Shown one piece after another: positions 1 to 8,348 of a stretch of DNA of 64,000 nucleotides; position 1 is the first letter of the stretch, and every line of letters starts with the position of its first letter. Source of the stretch: Actinomadura cremea. GTDB taxonomy: Bacteria > Actinomycetota > Actinomycetes > Streptosporangiales > Streptosporangiaceae. The stretch is from NCBI RefSeq assembly GCF_014648495.1, contig NZ_BMRF01000013.1, positions 62,001 through 126,000 on the forward strand. Reading direction: 5' to 3'. Under the pieces are notes generated by a model. That model did no database searches, was not told the DNA's origin, and saw only the letters and a program-made list of their open reading frames with translations. The position numbers and the translations under genes are program-made.

Positions 1-1624
1 CGGCGGCCTTGCGGCGGACGAGCCAGTCGGCCATCGTCCGCGCGATCTCGTCGGTGCGCAGCGGCAGCACGTACTGCCCGTACGCGGGGGCGTTGCGGCG
101 GGCGAGGGACAGGGCGGGGTCGCGGGCGTCCAGTTCGAGGCGCGCGACGAGAGCCGGCAGCCAGACGTCCGCCTGCCACTGGTTCTCGGGTTCCCAGCCC
201 GCCATGAGCGGTCGCAGCAGGTCCTCGGGCCCGGTGGCGAACAGCATGGCCCAGCTCGGCAGGGGGTAGCTTCCCGGTGGGAAGGCGGCGGCCGCCCCGG
301 CGTAGTCGAAGTCCCTCTCGTGCCAGGCGGCGGGCACCCGCGCCAGCCAGGCGTCGCGCTCGCCGGGCGCCCACTCGACCGCCCGGACGCCCGGGGCGGG
401 CAGGTCCCTGATGACGACGGGCTTCGGCTTCTCGCGGGGACGCGTCCACGGCGGCTCCGCCAGCAGCGGCGGCAGGTCGGCGGTGGGCGGGCGGCGGTCG
501 AGGATCGTCCGGACCGCGGCCCGCCGGGCGGGCGGGAGGTCGCGCGCGACCTCCTCGGCGACGGCCGGGACCTGGCGGACGTGCGCGGCGAGGATGTCGG
601 CGGCCAGCGGCGACGAGGAGGCCGACAGCAGGCGCACGGCGCGGGCCGGGAAGCGCTGCACGGCGGTCCTGAGGGCGGTGACGGCCTCGGGGCGGCGGAG
701 CCGTGCGGTGAGGGCCTGGAACGCCGCGTCGACGGGGAGCGCGGCGAGGGCCGCCAGGGGAAGCCCGTCGCCGACGGTCGGGTCGTCCAGCAGCTCGGTC
801 AGGAGCGGCACGACGGGCTCGGGGCCGACGGCCTCGAGCAGCGTCGCGACGACGTCCTGATCGAGTGCGTGGCCGCGCAGCCGCTCGATCTCCGCGACCT
901 GGTGCGGCCGTCCGACCGCGCAGTACAGCAGCCAGGGCACGCCGAAGAAGCTGCTCACGAGGTGGCCCGGGTTCGCGCACACGTCCTCGACCCAGTCCTC
1001 GCGGGTCGGCACCAGGTACGCGGCGATCGCCCGCTGGAGGTCGTGGCGGCGGACGCCGGAGATACGGTCGACCGCCTCGGCGTACACGTCGTCGGGCGCG
1101 GCGGCGAGGCGGGCGCGCACCGACCGGGCGGTGTTGCGGTCGAAGGCCCAAGGGGCGAACGTCTGCTGGGGCCTGCGGTGGCCGGGCGGGTACACGTCCC
1201 GGTGTTGCGGGGACGTGTACACGATCCCGCCCAGTTCCACGAGGGCGTGGGCGGCGAACGCGGGCCCGTGCTCGACGATCAGGGCGTCGATGAACTGGGG
1301 GCCGGACGGGCGCCCCGCCGCCGCGTCGGACCCGTCGAGCTGGGCGGCGACGAGCCCGACCGCCACCGCGCCGAGCGGGTCCGGCTCGCCGCCCAGGTGG
1401 GCGAGGGCGGCCGCGGCGACGTCGGCGGCGGCGCCGGGCGACGCGAGAACGGCCTCGACGCCGTCCCGGACGGCGTCCACGTGCGCCCGGACGCGCTCGG
1501 CCGCGGTCTCGTCCAGGGCGGGCGGGCTCGGGACCTCCGGGCGGTCCCGGCGCGGGTGGCGGGCGTCCGGCCAGCCGTCCGGCATGACCAGCGTGTTCTC
1601 GTCGGGCCCGGTCGTATTGATCAT
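1..1624 (-). CDS. DUF4132/MolR-like large protein, partial (C-terminus off the left edge)
   Basis: An open frame on the minus strand runs without a stop from ATG 1624 to the left edge, giving the first ~541 residues of a larger protein. It begins MINTTGPDENTLVMPDGWPD and is rich in Ala, Leu, Arg and Val helices resembling HEAT-like repeats. Near residues 395-400 it has a PWTRPREKPKPVV stretch, and near the visible end IARTMADWLVRRK; both resemble the DUF4132 (MolR-related) family as I remember it. Members are large cytoplasmic proteins of unknown function, sometimes with a WGR domain, which is not seen here. The Shine-Dalgarno sequence is weak and a 15-bp inverted repeat lies just upstream of the start. 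It follows the flavoprotein gene by 47 bp on the same strand, so the two may be co-transcribed. The family call is from memory of motifs; the reading frame itself is well supported by codon bias. Confidence 0.55.
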   Translation of the reverse strand, partial: MINTTGPDENTLVMPDGWPDARHPRRDRPEVPSPPALDETAAERVRAHVDAVRDGVEAVLASPGAAADVAAAALAHLGGEPDPLGAVAVGLVAAQLDGSDAAAGRPSGPQFIDALIVEHGPAFAAHALVELGGIVYTSPQHRDVYPPGHRRPQQTFAPWAFDRNTARSVRARLAAAPDDVYAEAVDRISGVRRHDLQRAIAAYLVPTREDWVEDVCANPGHLVSSFFGVPWLLYCAVGRPHQVAEIERLRGHALDQDVVATLLEAVGPEPVVPLLTELLDDPTVGDGLPLAALAALPVDAAFQALTARLRRPEAVTALRTAVQRFPARAVRLLSASSSPLAADILAAHVRQVPAVAEEVARDLPPARRAAVRTILDRRPPTADLPPLLAEPPWTRPREKPKPVVIRDLPAPGVRAVEWAPGERDAWLARVPAAWHERDFDYAGAAAAFPPGSYPLPSWAMLFATGPEDLLRPLMAGWEPENQWQADVWLPALVARLELDARDPALSLARRNAPAYGQYVLPLRTDEIARTMADWLVRRKAA

Positions 1625-1627
1625 GGA

Positions 1628-1642
1628 CCCGTACCGTACGGG
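1628..1642. promoter_or_regulatory. 15-bp inverted repeat just upstream of the DUF4132-like gene
   Basis: CCCGTAC-C-GTACGGG is a perfect inverted repeat around one central base, ending 3 bp before ATG 1624. It could be an operator, or an mRNA hairpin that hides the weak ribosome-binding site. No regulator can be assigned. Confidence 0.4.
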
Positions 1643-1671
1643 AGTTCACTGACAAACCCGTCCGGAACAGG

Positions 1672-3054
1672 TCATTCTGCGGAGTGCATGTCCCGCTCGA
1701 CGCGCTCGGCGGCCTTGCGGGCGGCGATCAGCACCGGGTCCCAGACGGGTGAGAACGGCGGCGCGTAGGCGAGGTCGAGGCCCGTCATCTCCTCGACCGT
1801 CATCCCGTTCCAGAGCATCACCGCGAGGCCGTCCACCCGCTTCGCGGCGCCCTCCTCACCGACGATCTGCGCGCCGAGCAGCCGTCCCGAGCGGCGCTCG
1901 ACGACCAGCTTGGTGGTCATCGAGGTGGCGTCCGGGTGGTACCCGGCGCGGGTCGTGGACTCGACCGCGACGCTGAGCGTCGCGAACCCGGCGGCGGCCG
2001 CCTCGCGCTCGTTCAGGCCGGTCCGCGCCACCTCGACGCGGCAGATCTTGGAGATGGCGGTGCCGACGACGCCCGGGAACGTCGCGTAGCCGCCGCCGAG
2101 GTTGACCCCGGCGACGCGGCCCTGCTTGTTGGCGTGGGTGCCGAGCGGGATCGCGACGGGCTCGCCCGACACCAGGTGGCGGGTCTCCACGCAGTCGCCC
2201 GCCGCCCAGACGCGTTCGGTGCGGGTCCGCATGCGGCGGTCGGTGACGATGCCGCCGGTCGGGCCGACCTCGATCCCGGCGTCCCGGGCCAGGCCGCTTC
2301 CCGGGCGGACGCCCAGGCCGAGGACGACGATGTCGGCGGGCAGCGCGCGGGCCTCGGTGCGGACGGCCGTGACGCGCCCGTCCGCGCCGGTGTCGAAGCC
2401 CGCGACGGGTTCGCCGAGGCGCAGGTCGACGCCGATGCCGCGCATCGCGTCCGCGACGAGCGCGCCCATGTCGGGGTCGAGGGTGGTCATCGGCTGCTCG
2501 GCGGCGTCGACGAGCGTGACGTGCAGCCCGCGCATCACCATCGCCTCGGCCATCTCCAGGCCGATGTAGCCGCCGCCCACGACGACCGCGCGGCGCGGGG
2601 CGTCGGCGTCCAGCGCGCGGTGGATCGCGATGCCGTCGTCGAGCGTCTGCACGCCGTGCACGCCGCGCGCGTCCGCACCGGGCAGCGGCGGGCGCACCGG
2701 GACCGCGCCCGTCGCGATCACGAGATCGTCGTAGGGCTCCCAGCTCTGCGCGCCGGACGCGACGTCGCGGACGCGGACGCGTCCGCGCGCGGTGTCGATC
2801 TCGACGGCCTCGGTGCACAGGCGCAGGTCGATGTCGCGGGCGCGGAACTCCTCGGGCGTCCGGGCGACGAGCCGGTCGGCGCCGTCCACGATCCCGCCCA
2901 CGTAGTACGGGATGCCGCACGCCGAGTAGGACGCGTGGTGGCCGCGCTCCAGGGCGACGATCTCCAGGTCGGCGGCGGCGCGGCGGCGGCGGGCCTGGGA
3001 GGCGGCGCTCAGCCCGGCGGCGTCGCCGCCGATCACGAGCAGGCGTTCGGTCAT
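1672..3054 (-). CDS. FAD-dependent pyridine nucleotide-disulfide oxidoreductase (CoA-disulfide reductase/NADH oxidase-like)
   Basis: The protein has 460 residues. The N-terminal FAD-binding Rossmann segment is LLVIGGDAAGLSAASQARR (residues 5-23). A single redox cysteine, Cys46 in SYSACGIPYYVGG, matches the one-cysteine CoA-disulfide reductase, NADH oxidase and persulfide reductase subfamily rather than CxxxxC enzymes. A second nucleotide-binding site, RRAVVVGGGYIGLEMAEAM, lies near residues 150-175, a WAAGDC FAD motif in the C-terminal half, and a dimerisation domain ending DLAYAPPFSPVWDP. It probably reduces CoA disulfide, persulfide or O2 with NAD(P)H in the cytoplasm; the substrate cannot be read from sequence. 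Start ATG 3054 is preceded by GGGAGGGACGG. It lies 50 bp downstream of the amidohydrolase gene on the same strand, so an operon is likely. Confidence 0.85.
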   Translation of the reverse strand: MTERLLVIGGDAAGLSAASQARRRRAAADLEIVALERGHHASYSACGIPYYVGGIVDGADRLVARTPEEFRARDIDLRLCTEAVEIDTARGRVRVRDVASGAQSWEPYDDLVIATGAVPVRPPLPGADARGVHGVQTLDDGIAIHRALDADAPRRAVVVGGGYIGLEMAEAMVMRGLHVTLVDAAEQPMTTLDPDMGALVADAMRGIGVDLRLGEPVAGFDTGADGRVTAVRTEARALPADIVVLGLGVRPGSGLARDAGIEVGPTGGIVTDRRMRTRTERVWAAGDCVETRHLVSGEPVAIPLGTHANKQGRVAGVNLGGGYATFPGVVGTAISKICRVEVARTGLNEREAAAAGFATLSVAVESTTRAGYHPDATSMTTKLVVERRSGRLLGAQIVGEEGAAKRVDGLAVMLWNGMTVEEMTGLDLAYAPPFSPVWDPVLIAARKAAERVERDMHSAE

Positions 3055-3104
3055 GGTCCGTCCCTCCCGTACCCCGATGATCGCTTTCCGAGGGTAGCGG
3101 GGTC

Positions 3105-4253
3105 TCAGAGACCGTAGACCCGCTCCGCGTTGCCGCAGGTCATCATCTCCGCGACGCGCTGCGCGTCGCGGGCCGTCCACGCGCCGTCGTCCACTCCCCC
3201 GGCGAGCTGCCCCGCGAGGGCCTGCCGGTACAGCAGCGCGCCCAGGTGGTACAGCTCGGCGAGCCCGTAGGCGTCGGACGAGTACAGCACCTTCCCGAAC
3301 GGCGCCAGTTCCAGCAGCTCGCACAGCAGGACGTGGGCGCGGTGGCCGAGGTTGTTCATGGCGAGGCCGGCGTCCACGTACACGTTCGGGAGGACCTGCG
3401 CCAGGTAGCCCGCGTTCCGGTGGAACGGGTAGTTGTGCAGGAGCATCGCCGGGACGCCCGCGTCGTTCATCGCCCGCAGCATCCCGATCAGCAGCAGCGG
3501 GTCGCCGCGGCGCAGGTCGGCGTCCAGGTCCCCGTAGCCGACGTGGAACTGGACGGGCAGTCCCGCGTCCACCGCGCACCACACCAGGAAGCGGTGCAGC
3601 GGCTCCTCGCGGACGCGCGGTTCCAGGTGCCGCATGAGCCGTCCGGCGGCGGCCGCGATCTCGGCCTCCGACGGGCGGTGCCCCGGCATCTCCAGCCCCG
3701 CCCGGTACGCGGCGATCGACTTGGCGGCGACCACGGTCGGGGCGCGGGCCTCGATCCGGGACCGGACCTCGGCGGCGAACCCGGACGCGGACACGCCCTC
3801 GGCGGCGACCCGCTCGGCGACCGTCTCGAGCCGCAGCACCTCGTGGGCGGTCGCCCCGGCCAGTTCCCCCAGCGCGGGCGGGCCGAGGAACGGCCGCGGG
3901 GCGTGACCGGTGTCGACGAACCCCGTGTCCACGCACAGGGCGCGCAGCCCGGCCGCGGCGAGGAACCGCCGGTTCACCTCGGCGGCGCCCAGGTCGGCGC
4001 GGCGCTCCAGGTAGTCGGCGGGCTCGGCGTGCGCGTCCAGGTCCAGGACGGGCGGGCACCAGCGCCGCAGCGCGAACCCGATCTGCGAGTCGAACAGGGA
4101 CGCGCCGGGCGGCCCGGCCGACTCGGCCTCGGTCAGCGACGCCTCGAACGCGGCCCGGTCCAGGTCGGCCTCGAACACCCCGTGGCAGTGGTGATCGACG
4201 AGTGGCAGCGACTCCAGGTACTCCAGCACGGCCCGCCTCCTCCCGCGCGACAT
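3105..4253 (-). CDS. Amidohydrolase family 2 protein (FluG N-terminal-domain-like)
   Basis: A 382-residue TIM-barrel metal-dependent hydrolase. Metal-binding H22-C-H24 lies in LVDHHCHG close to the N-terminus, a further His in LPVQFHVGYGDLD, and the catalytic-type Asp in LYSSDAYGLAELYHLG. This set fits the amidohydrolase-2 (PF04909) group. The first residues after ATG 4253 are very basic; GTG 4229 (VLEYLESLPLVDHH) is an alternative start. It is divergent from a glutamine-synthetase-family gene 122 bp away. Fungal and plant FluG/nodulin proteins carry exactly these two domains fused, amidohydrolase first and GS second. That suggests the pair acts on gamma-glutamylated amines or related amides; the substrate is inference. 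The flavoprotein gene follows directly downstream. Confidence 0.82.
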   Translation of the reverse strand: MSRGRRRAVLEYLESLPLVDHHCHGVFEADLDRAAFEASLTEAESAGPPGASLFDSQIGFALRRWCPPVLDLDAHAEPADYLERRADLGAAEVNRRFLAAAGLRALCVDTGFVDTGHAPRPFLGPPALGELAGATAHEVLRLETVAERVAAEGVSASGFAAEVRSRIEARAPTVVAAKSIAAYRAGLEMPGHRPSEAEIAAAAGRLMRHLEPRVREEPLHRFLVWCAVDAGLPVQFHVGYGDLDADLRRGDPLLLIGMLRAMNDAGVPAMLLHNYPFHRNAGYLAQVLPNVYVDAGLAMNNLGHRAHVLLCELLELAPFGKVLYSSDAYGLAELYHLGALLYRQALAGQLAGGVDDGAWTARDAQRVAEMMTCGNAERVYGL

Positions 4254-4270
4254 GTCCCGACAGCAGGCCC

Positions 4271-4289
4271 TTCCCGGAAACGCCGGGAA
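4271..4289. promoter_or_regulatory. Inverted repeat in the amidohydrolase/GS divergent region
   Basis: TTCCCGG-N5-CCGGGAA is a perfect 7-bp inverted repeat, with a third CCGGGAA copy at 4314-4320. All lie in the 122-bp region between the two divergent starts, where a shared regulator would bind. No regulator gene is adjacent. Confidence 0.4.
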
Positions 4290-4375
4290 GATGTTCCTAC
4301 GATGCCGTGGTGGCCGGGAACGCTCCAACGTCACCGGCTCACTACCCTGCGAACAGAGGAAACGGGAGACCGAAC

Positions 4376-5788
4376 GTGGAACAGATCCCAGCGACACTCG
4401 GCGGCGACGATCGTGCGCAGATGGGCGCGCGGGCCGCCGAGACCGCCCGCCGGCTCGCCGGCCAGGACGTCGTCGCCGTCGCACTGACCTGGGTGGACGT
4501 CAGCGGGATCACGCGCACCAAGACCGTCCCGATCGATCGGCTGGAGCACGCCGCCACATGGGGCGTCGGCATGTCGCCGGTGTTCGACGTGTACCTGCTG
4601 GACGACTCGATCGTCTCCGGGCGCCACATCGGCGGGCCCGTCGGCGACCTGCGGCTGCACCCCGTCCTGGACCGGGTCGTGCCGATGGCGGCGCTGCCCG
4701 GCTGGGCGCAGGCCCCCGCCGTCCGGTTCGCGCAGGACGGCACCGTGCACCCGCTGGACGCCCGCGCCGTCCTGTACCGGGAGATCGTGCGGCTCGGCGA
4801 GATCGGCTGGGAGGCGCGGGCCGCGTTCGAGATCGAATGGGCGGTGTCGGCCGGGGACGGCGACGCGTTCGTCCCGGCGGCGCGCGGCCCCGCGTACGGG
4901 ATGGCGCGCATCACCGAACTGTCGGGGTACCTGCGGGAACTGCTGGCGGACCTCGCGAGCACCGGCGTGACCGTCCTGCAACTGCACCCCGAGTACGCGG
5001 CCGGGCAGTTCGAGGTCTCGGTGGCCGCCGAGGACCCGATCGCCGCCGCCGACACGGCCGTCCTGGTGCGGGAGACGGTGCGCGCGGTGACGCGACGGCA
5101 CGGGATGCGGGCGTCGTTCTCCCCGAAGGTCGAGGCCGACTCGGTCGGCAACGGCGGGCACGTCCACCTGAGCCTGTGGCGGGGGAACGTCGTGGACGGC
5201 CCCGGGAACGCGATGGCGGGCGGCGCCGGGCCGTGCGGGATGAGCGCGTACGGGGAGGCGTTCACCGCCGGAATTCTGCGGCGGCTCCCCGCGCTCCTCG
5301 CCATCGGGGCGCCCGCGGTCGCCAGCTACCTGCGGCTCGTCCCGTCCCACTGGGCGGGCGCGTTCGCGTGCTGGGGGCCGGAGAACCGCGAGGCCGCGCT
5401 GCGGTTCATCACCGGCGTGCAGGGCGAGCGGGACGAGGCCGCCAACCTCGAGATCAAGTGCTTCGACCCGGCCGCCAACCCGTACCTGGCCCTCGCCGCG
5501 CTGCTGGCCGCCGGACGGGACGGGCTCGCCGCCGGGCTCACGCTGCCCGAACCGGTCGGCGTCGACCCGGCGTCCCTCAGCGAGGACGAGCGCATGGCCC
5601 GCGGGATCACGCCGCTGCCGTCGTCCCTCGGCGCGGCCGTCGCGGCGTTCGAGCAGGACGACGTGCTGCGCGACGCGCTCGGCGAGGCCGTCGTCGACAC
5701 CGTCGCGGCCGTCCGGCGCGGGGAGGCCGATCTGCTGGCCGCCGCGACGCCCGAGCAGGTCGCCGCGGCGACCCGCTGGCGGCACTGA
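4376..5788 (+). CDS. Glutamine synthetase family protein (gamma-glutamylamide synthetase/FluG C-terminal-like)
   Basis: A 470-residue protein of the GS superfamily. Visible landmarks are the Glu-rich metal motif AAFEIEW near residue 150, the ATP/metal motif SVGNGGHVHLSLW near 255-267, GPENREAALRF near 332-342, and EIKCFDPAANPYLALAALL near 360-378. The N-terminal beta-grasp segment contains VALTWVDVSGITRTK, as in GlnA-like proteins that do not make bulk glutamine. The GTG start at 4376 is chosen because GAGGAAACGGGAG precedes it; ATG 4421 is possible but lacks as good a ribosome-binding site. It likely ligates glutamate, or a similar acid, to an amine using ATP. Pairing with the divergent amidohydrolase suggests FluG-like amide metabolism. 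It is not the housekeeping GlnA. Confidence 0.88.
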   Translation: MEQIPATLGGDDRAQMGARAAETARRLAGQDVVAVALTWVDVSGITRTKTVPIDRLEHAATWGVGMSPVFDVYLLDDSIVSGRHIGGPVGDLRLHPVLDRVVPMAALPGWAQAPAVRFAQDGTVHPLDARAVLYREIVRLGEIGWEARAAFEIEWAVSAGDGDAFVPAARGPAYGMARITELSGYLRELLADLASTGVTVLQLHPEYAAGQFEVSVAAEDPIAAADTAVLVRETVRAVTRRHGMRASFSPKVEADSVGNGGHVHLSLWRGNVVDGPGNAMAGGAGPCGMSAYGEAFTAGILRRLPALLAIGAPAVASYLRLVPSHWAGAFACWGPENREAALRFITGVQGERDEAANLEIKCFDPAANPYLALAALLAAGRDGLAAGLTLPEPVGVDPASLSEDERMARGITPLPSSLGAAVAAFEQDDVLRDALGEAVVDTVAAVRRGEADLLAAATPEQVAAATRWRH

Positions 5789-5894
5789 GCGGGAGTGAAC
5801 CGGGCCCCGGTGGGCAGACGGGATCTGTACGGCCTCCGCGCGTCCTCGCTCCGGGCGGAGCCCGTACGGCCACGTACCCGACCTTTGCGCACCG

Positions 5895-7244
5895 ATGCCC
5901 ATCCCGTTCATCCGCCGGCCGGACCGCACCGGACGCTCGCCCTTCAGCGTCGCGACCGAGGTACCGTCCGACGTGTACCGCATCGCCAGGCTGACGATCA
6001 CCGCCACGGTGGCGTACCTCCTGGCGCTGTACCTGCTGCCCGCGGGCGGGCCGCCGCCCCTGCTGTCGCCGCTGACCGCGCTGCTGGTCACCCAGTACTC
6101 GGTGTACGACACGATCCGCGCCGGGATCCTGCGGGTCGCCGCGGTCACCTCCGGGGTGCTGGTCGCGGTGACGTTCGCCGAGACCATCGGGTTCACCTGG
6201 TGGACGCTCGGGCTCGCGATCCTCGCCGCGCTGACGATCGGGCACGCGCTGCGGCTGCGCGAGCACGTGCTGGAGGCGGCGATCAGCGCCATGCTGATCT
6301 TCGCGCTGGGCGCGGCCAGCGAGTCCGGGGCCTTCGACCGGTTCATGGAGACGATCGTCGGCGCGGCCACCGGCCTCGTCGCGGGGTTCCTGGTCCCGTC
6401 GGTGCGGGTCCGCCCGGCCGAGGAGGCGGTCGCCGACATCTCCGAGCGGCTGCGGGAGCTGATCTCCCGGATCGCCGAGGGGCTGCGCGACGAGCGCACC
6501 CCCGGCGAGGCCGTCCAGTGGCAGCAGGAGACCGAGCGCCTCGCCCGCGACCTGGCCCGCACCGACCAGGCGCTCGGCGCCGCCGAGCAGAGCGTCAAGC
6601 TCAACCCGCGCGCCTGGCGGATCGTGGACGCGGGCGTCGCGCTGCGCAACGCCATGGAGACCATGGAGCACTTCACCCTCACCCTGCGGGGCCTCACCCG
6701 CTCCCTCGTCGACGACGAGCGGCTCGGCCGGCACGGGCGGCTGCTCACCGACCCGGTGCTGCGGCCCCGGCTCGCCGACGCGCTCGCCGGCGTCGCCGAC
6801 GGCATCGCCGCCTACGGCCGCCTCGCACGCTCCGACCTCGACCGCCGCGCCCGCCCGTTCAAGGCCGAGCAGGAACTCGAGGTGCGCGTCGACATCGCCC
6901 GCGAACGGCGGGCGCGGCTCGCGCGCGAACTGCACGAGCGGGCCGCCGCCGGGGACCTGTGGCCGCTGTACGGGGAGATCTCGATGGACGTCGACCGCCT
7001 CGTCGAGCAGCTCCGCGTCGAGCACCGCGCCCGCGCCCGCGAGCAGTGGCGGCGGCACCGGGGGACCTCCCGGCACCTGCCCGAACGCCCCGCGAAGGTC
7101 GTCCGGCAGGCCGGCTCGCAGCTGCGCCGCGCCGCCGGGTCCGCGGCGGCGGCCGCCGAGGAGCACGCGCGGGAGGCCGCCGAGGAGCACGCGCGGGAGG
7201 CCGACGAGGAGCTCCGGCCGCGCCGCCGCCCCCCGGGCGCGTAG
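5895..7244 (+). CDS. FUSC family membrane protein (aromatic acid exporter-like)
   Basis: 449 residues. The N-terminal half has about five to six hydrophobic segments between residues 30 and 175 (for example ITATVAYLLALYLLPAGG, LTALLVTQYSVYDTIRAGI, WWTLGLAILAALTIGHAL). The pattern is typical of FUSC/aromatic acid exporter proteins (fusaric-acid resistance superfamily). The C-terminal half is soluble, strongly charged and helical, and probably coiled-coil. The tail carries a 24-bp tandem duplication giving repeated AEEHAREA. Such proteins are predicted to export small aromatic or organic acids; no substrate can be assigned. It stands 106 bp downstream of the GS-family gene on the same strand. 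A GC-rich hairpin follows its stop. Confidence 0.72.
   Translation: MPIPFIRRPDRTGRSPFSVATEVPSDVYRIARLTITATVAYLLALYLLPAGGPPPLLSPLTALLVTQYSVYDTIRAGILRVAAVTSGVLVAVTFAETIGFTWWTLGLAILAALTIGHALRLREHVLEAAISAMLIFALGAASESGAFDRFMETIVGAATGLVAGFLVPSVRVRPAEEAVADISERLRELISRIAEGLRDERTPGEAVQWQQETERLARDLARTDQALGAAEQSVKLNPRAWRIVDAGVALRNAMETMEHFTLTLRGLTRSLVDDERLGRHGRLLTDPVLRPRLADALAGVADGIAAYGRLARSDLDRRARPFKAEQELEVRVDIARERRARLARELHERAAAGDLWPLYGEISMDVDRLVEQLRVEHRARAREQWRRHRGTSRHLPERPAKVVRQAGSQLRRAAGSAAAAAEEHAREAAEEHAREADEELRPRRRPPGA
7155..7205 (+). repeat. 24-bp tandem repeat at the 3' end of the FUSC gene
   Basis: A GCCGAGGAGCACGCG-type unit recurs with a 24-bp period (copies begin at 7155 and 7179, with a partial third). 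It encodes the octapeptide AEEHAREA twice. The period is a multiple of three, so copy-number change would keep the frame. Confidence 0.75.
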
Positions 7245-7248
7245 GCGC

Positions 7249-7264
7249 CCCGCCGTCCGGCGGG
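7249..7264 (+). terminator. Short GC hairpin after the FUSC gene
   Basis: CCCGCC-GTCC-GGCGGG is a 6-bp stem with a 4-base loop, 5 bp after the FUSC stop codon. No T-run follows, as is usual in actinomycete terminators. The next gene starts only ~100 bp further on, so read-through is possible. Confidence 0.4.
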
Positions 7265-7270
7265 TAGAAT

Positions 7271-7284
7271 CCGCCGATCGGCGG
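7271..7284. promoter_or_regulatory. 14-bp palindrome upstream of the esterase gene
   Basis: CCGCCGATCGGCGG is a perfect palindrome directly downstream of TAGAAT (7265-7270), which could be a -10 element. It lies 64 bp before the esterase start and could be an operator. Confidence 0.35.
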
Positions 7285-7348
7285 TCGATCCGGCGGTGCC
7301 GCCCCGGCGATGATCGTGACGCCGATCACACCACCCCTGGAGTCGACG

Positions 7349-8335
7349 ATGCCCGATCATCTCCCCGGCCCGCCCCCGCCGTTCGACCCCGAACTCGTCC
7401 CCGCCCTGCGCGTCATCAACGAGTTCATCGCGCCCGACCGGCTCGCCGCCCCCGGCGCCCTCGAGTCGATCGGCGAGATGTCCGCGCTCATGGAGCCGCC
7501 GACGAACGAGGCGCTCGCCCGCGACGGCGCGTTCACCGTCGAGGAGCGGTCCGTGCCCGGCCCCGAGGGCGCACCGGACGTGAGCCTGCTGATCTGCCGT
7601 CCGCCCGCGGACGCCCCGACCCCGGCGATCTACTTCACGCACGGCGGCGGCATGGTCTTGGGCGACAACCGGACGGGCGTCACCGAGATGCTCGACCTCG
7701 CCGCGGACGTCGGGGCGGCCGTGGTGTCGGTCGAGTACCGGCTCGCGCCGCGCACCCCGCACCCCGGCCCCGTCGAGGACTGCTACGCCGGCCTGCTCTG
7801 GACGGCGGAGCACGCCGCCGAACTCGGCATCGACGCCGACCGCGTCGTCGTCGGCGGCACCAGCGCGGGCGGCGGCCTCGCGGCCGCCCTCGCGCTGATG
7901 GCCCGCGACCGCGGCGGCCCCGCCCTGTTCGGGCAGCTGCTGATGTGCCCGATGCTCGACGACCGCAACGACACCCCGTCGTCGGTCCAGATGGCCGGGC
8001 TCGGCGTGTGGGACCGCGCGTCCAACCAGGCCGGCTGGACCGCCCTGCTCGGTGGCGCGCGCGGCACCGACGCCGTCTCCCCGTACGCGGCGCCCGCGCG
8101 GGCCGGCGACCTGTCCGGCCTCCCGCCCGCGTTCATCGACGTCGGCTCCGCCGAGACCTTCCGGGACGAGGACGTCGCCTACGCCGCGCGCATCTGGCAG
8201 GCGGGCGGCCGCGCCGAACTGCACGTCTGGCCCGGCGGCTTCCACGGGTTCGACATGATGGCGCCGCACGCGGCGATCTCGCACGACGCCCGCGCGGCCC
8301 GGCTCCACTGGCTGCGCAGGCTCCTGTCCGTCTGA
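7349..8335 (+). CDS. Alpha/beta hydrolase, hormone-sensitive-lipase (HSL) type esterase
   Basis: 328 residues. The oxyanion-hole motif YFTHGGGMVLGD (HGGG near residue 98) and nucleophile motif VVGGTSAGGGLAAAL (GTSAG, Ser near 171) define the HSL/acetyl-esterase family. The acid is probably the Asp in SAETFRDEDVAYA, and the base His is in WPGGFHGFDMM near the C-terminus. ATG 7349 is preferred because CTGGAG precedes it by 6 bp; the upstream in-frame ATG 7310 would add 13 residues without a better site. It hydrolyses short-chain carboxylic esters in the cytoplasm; the natural substrate is unknown. The regulator gene starts 13 bp after its stop, so the two are probably co-transcribed. Confidence 0.85.
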   Translation: MPDHLPGPPPPFDPELVPALRVINEFIAPDRLAAPGALESIGEMSALMEPPTNEALARDGAFTVEERSVPGPEGAPDVSLLICRPPADAPTPAIYFTHGGGMVLGDNRTGVTEMLDLAADVGAAVVSVEYRLAPRTPHPGPVEDCYAGLLWTAEHAAELGIDADRVVVGGTSAGGGLAAALALMARDRGGPALFGQLLMCPMLDDRNDTPSSVQMAGLGVWDRASNQAGWTALLGGARGTDAVSPYAAPARAGDLSGLPPAFIDVGSAETFRDEDVAYAARIWQAGGRAELHVWPGGFHGFDMMAPHAAISHDARAARLHWLRRLLSV

Positions 8336-8348
8336 CCCGGAGGGACCG

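Noticed and set aside
320-1768. Plus-strand open frames over the first gene
   Set aside because: The minus-strand frame 1-1624 has natural codon bias and protein-like composition; the plus frames are its shadows.
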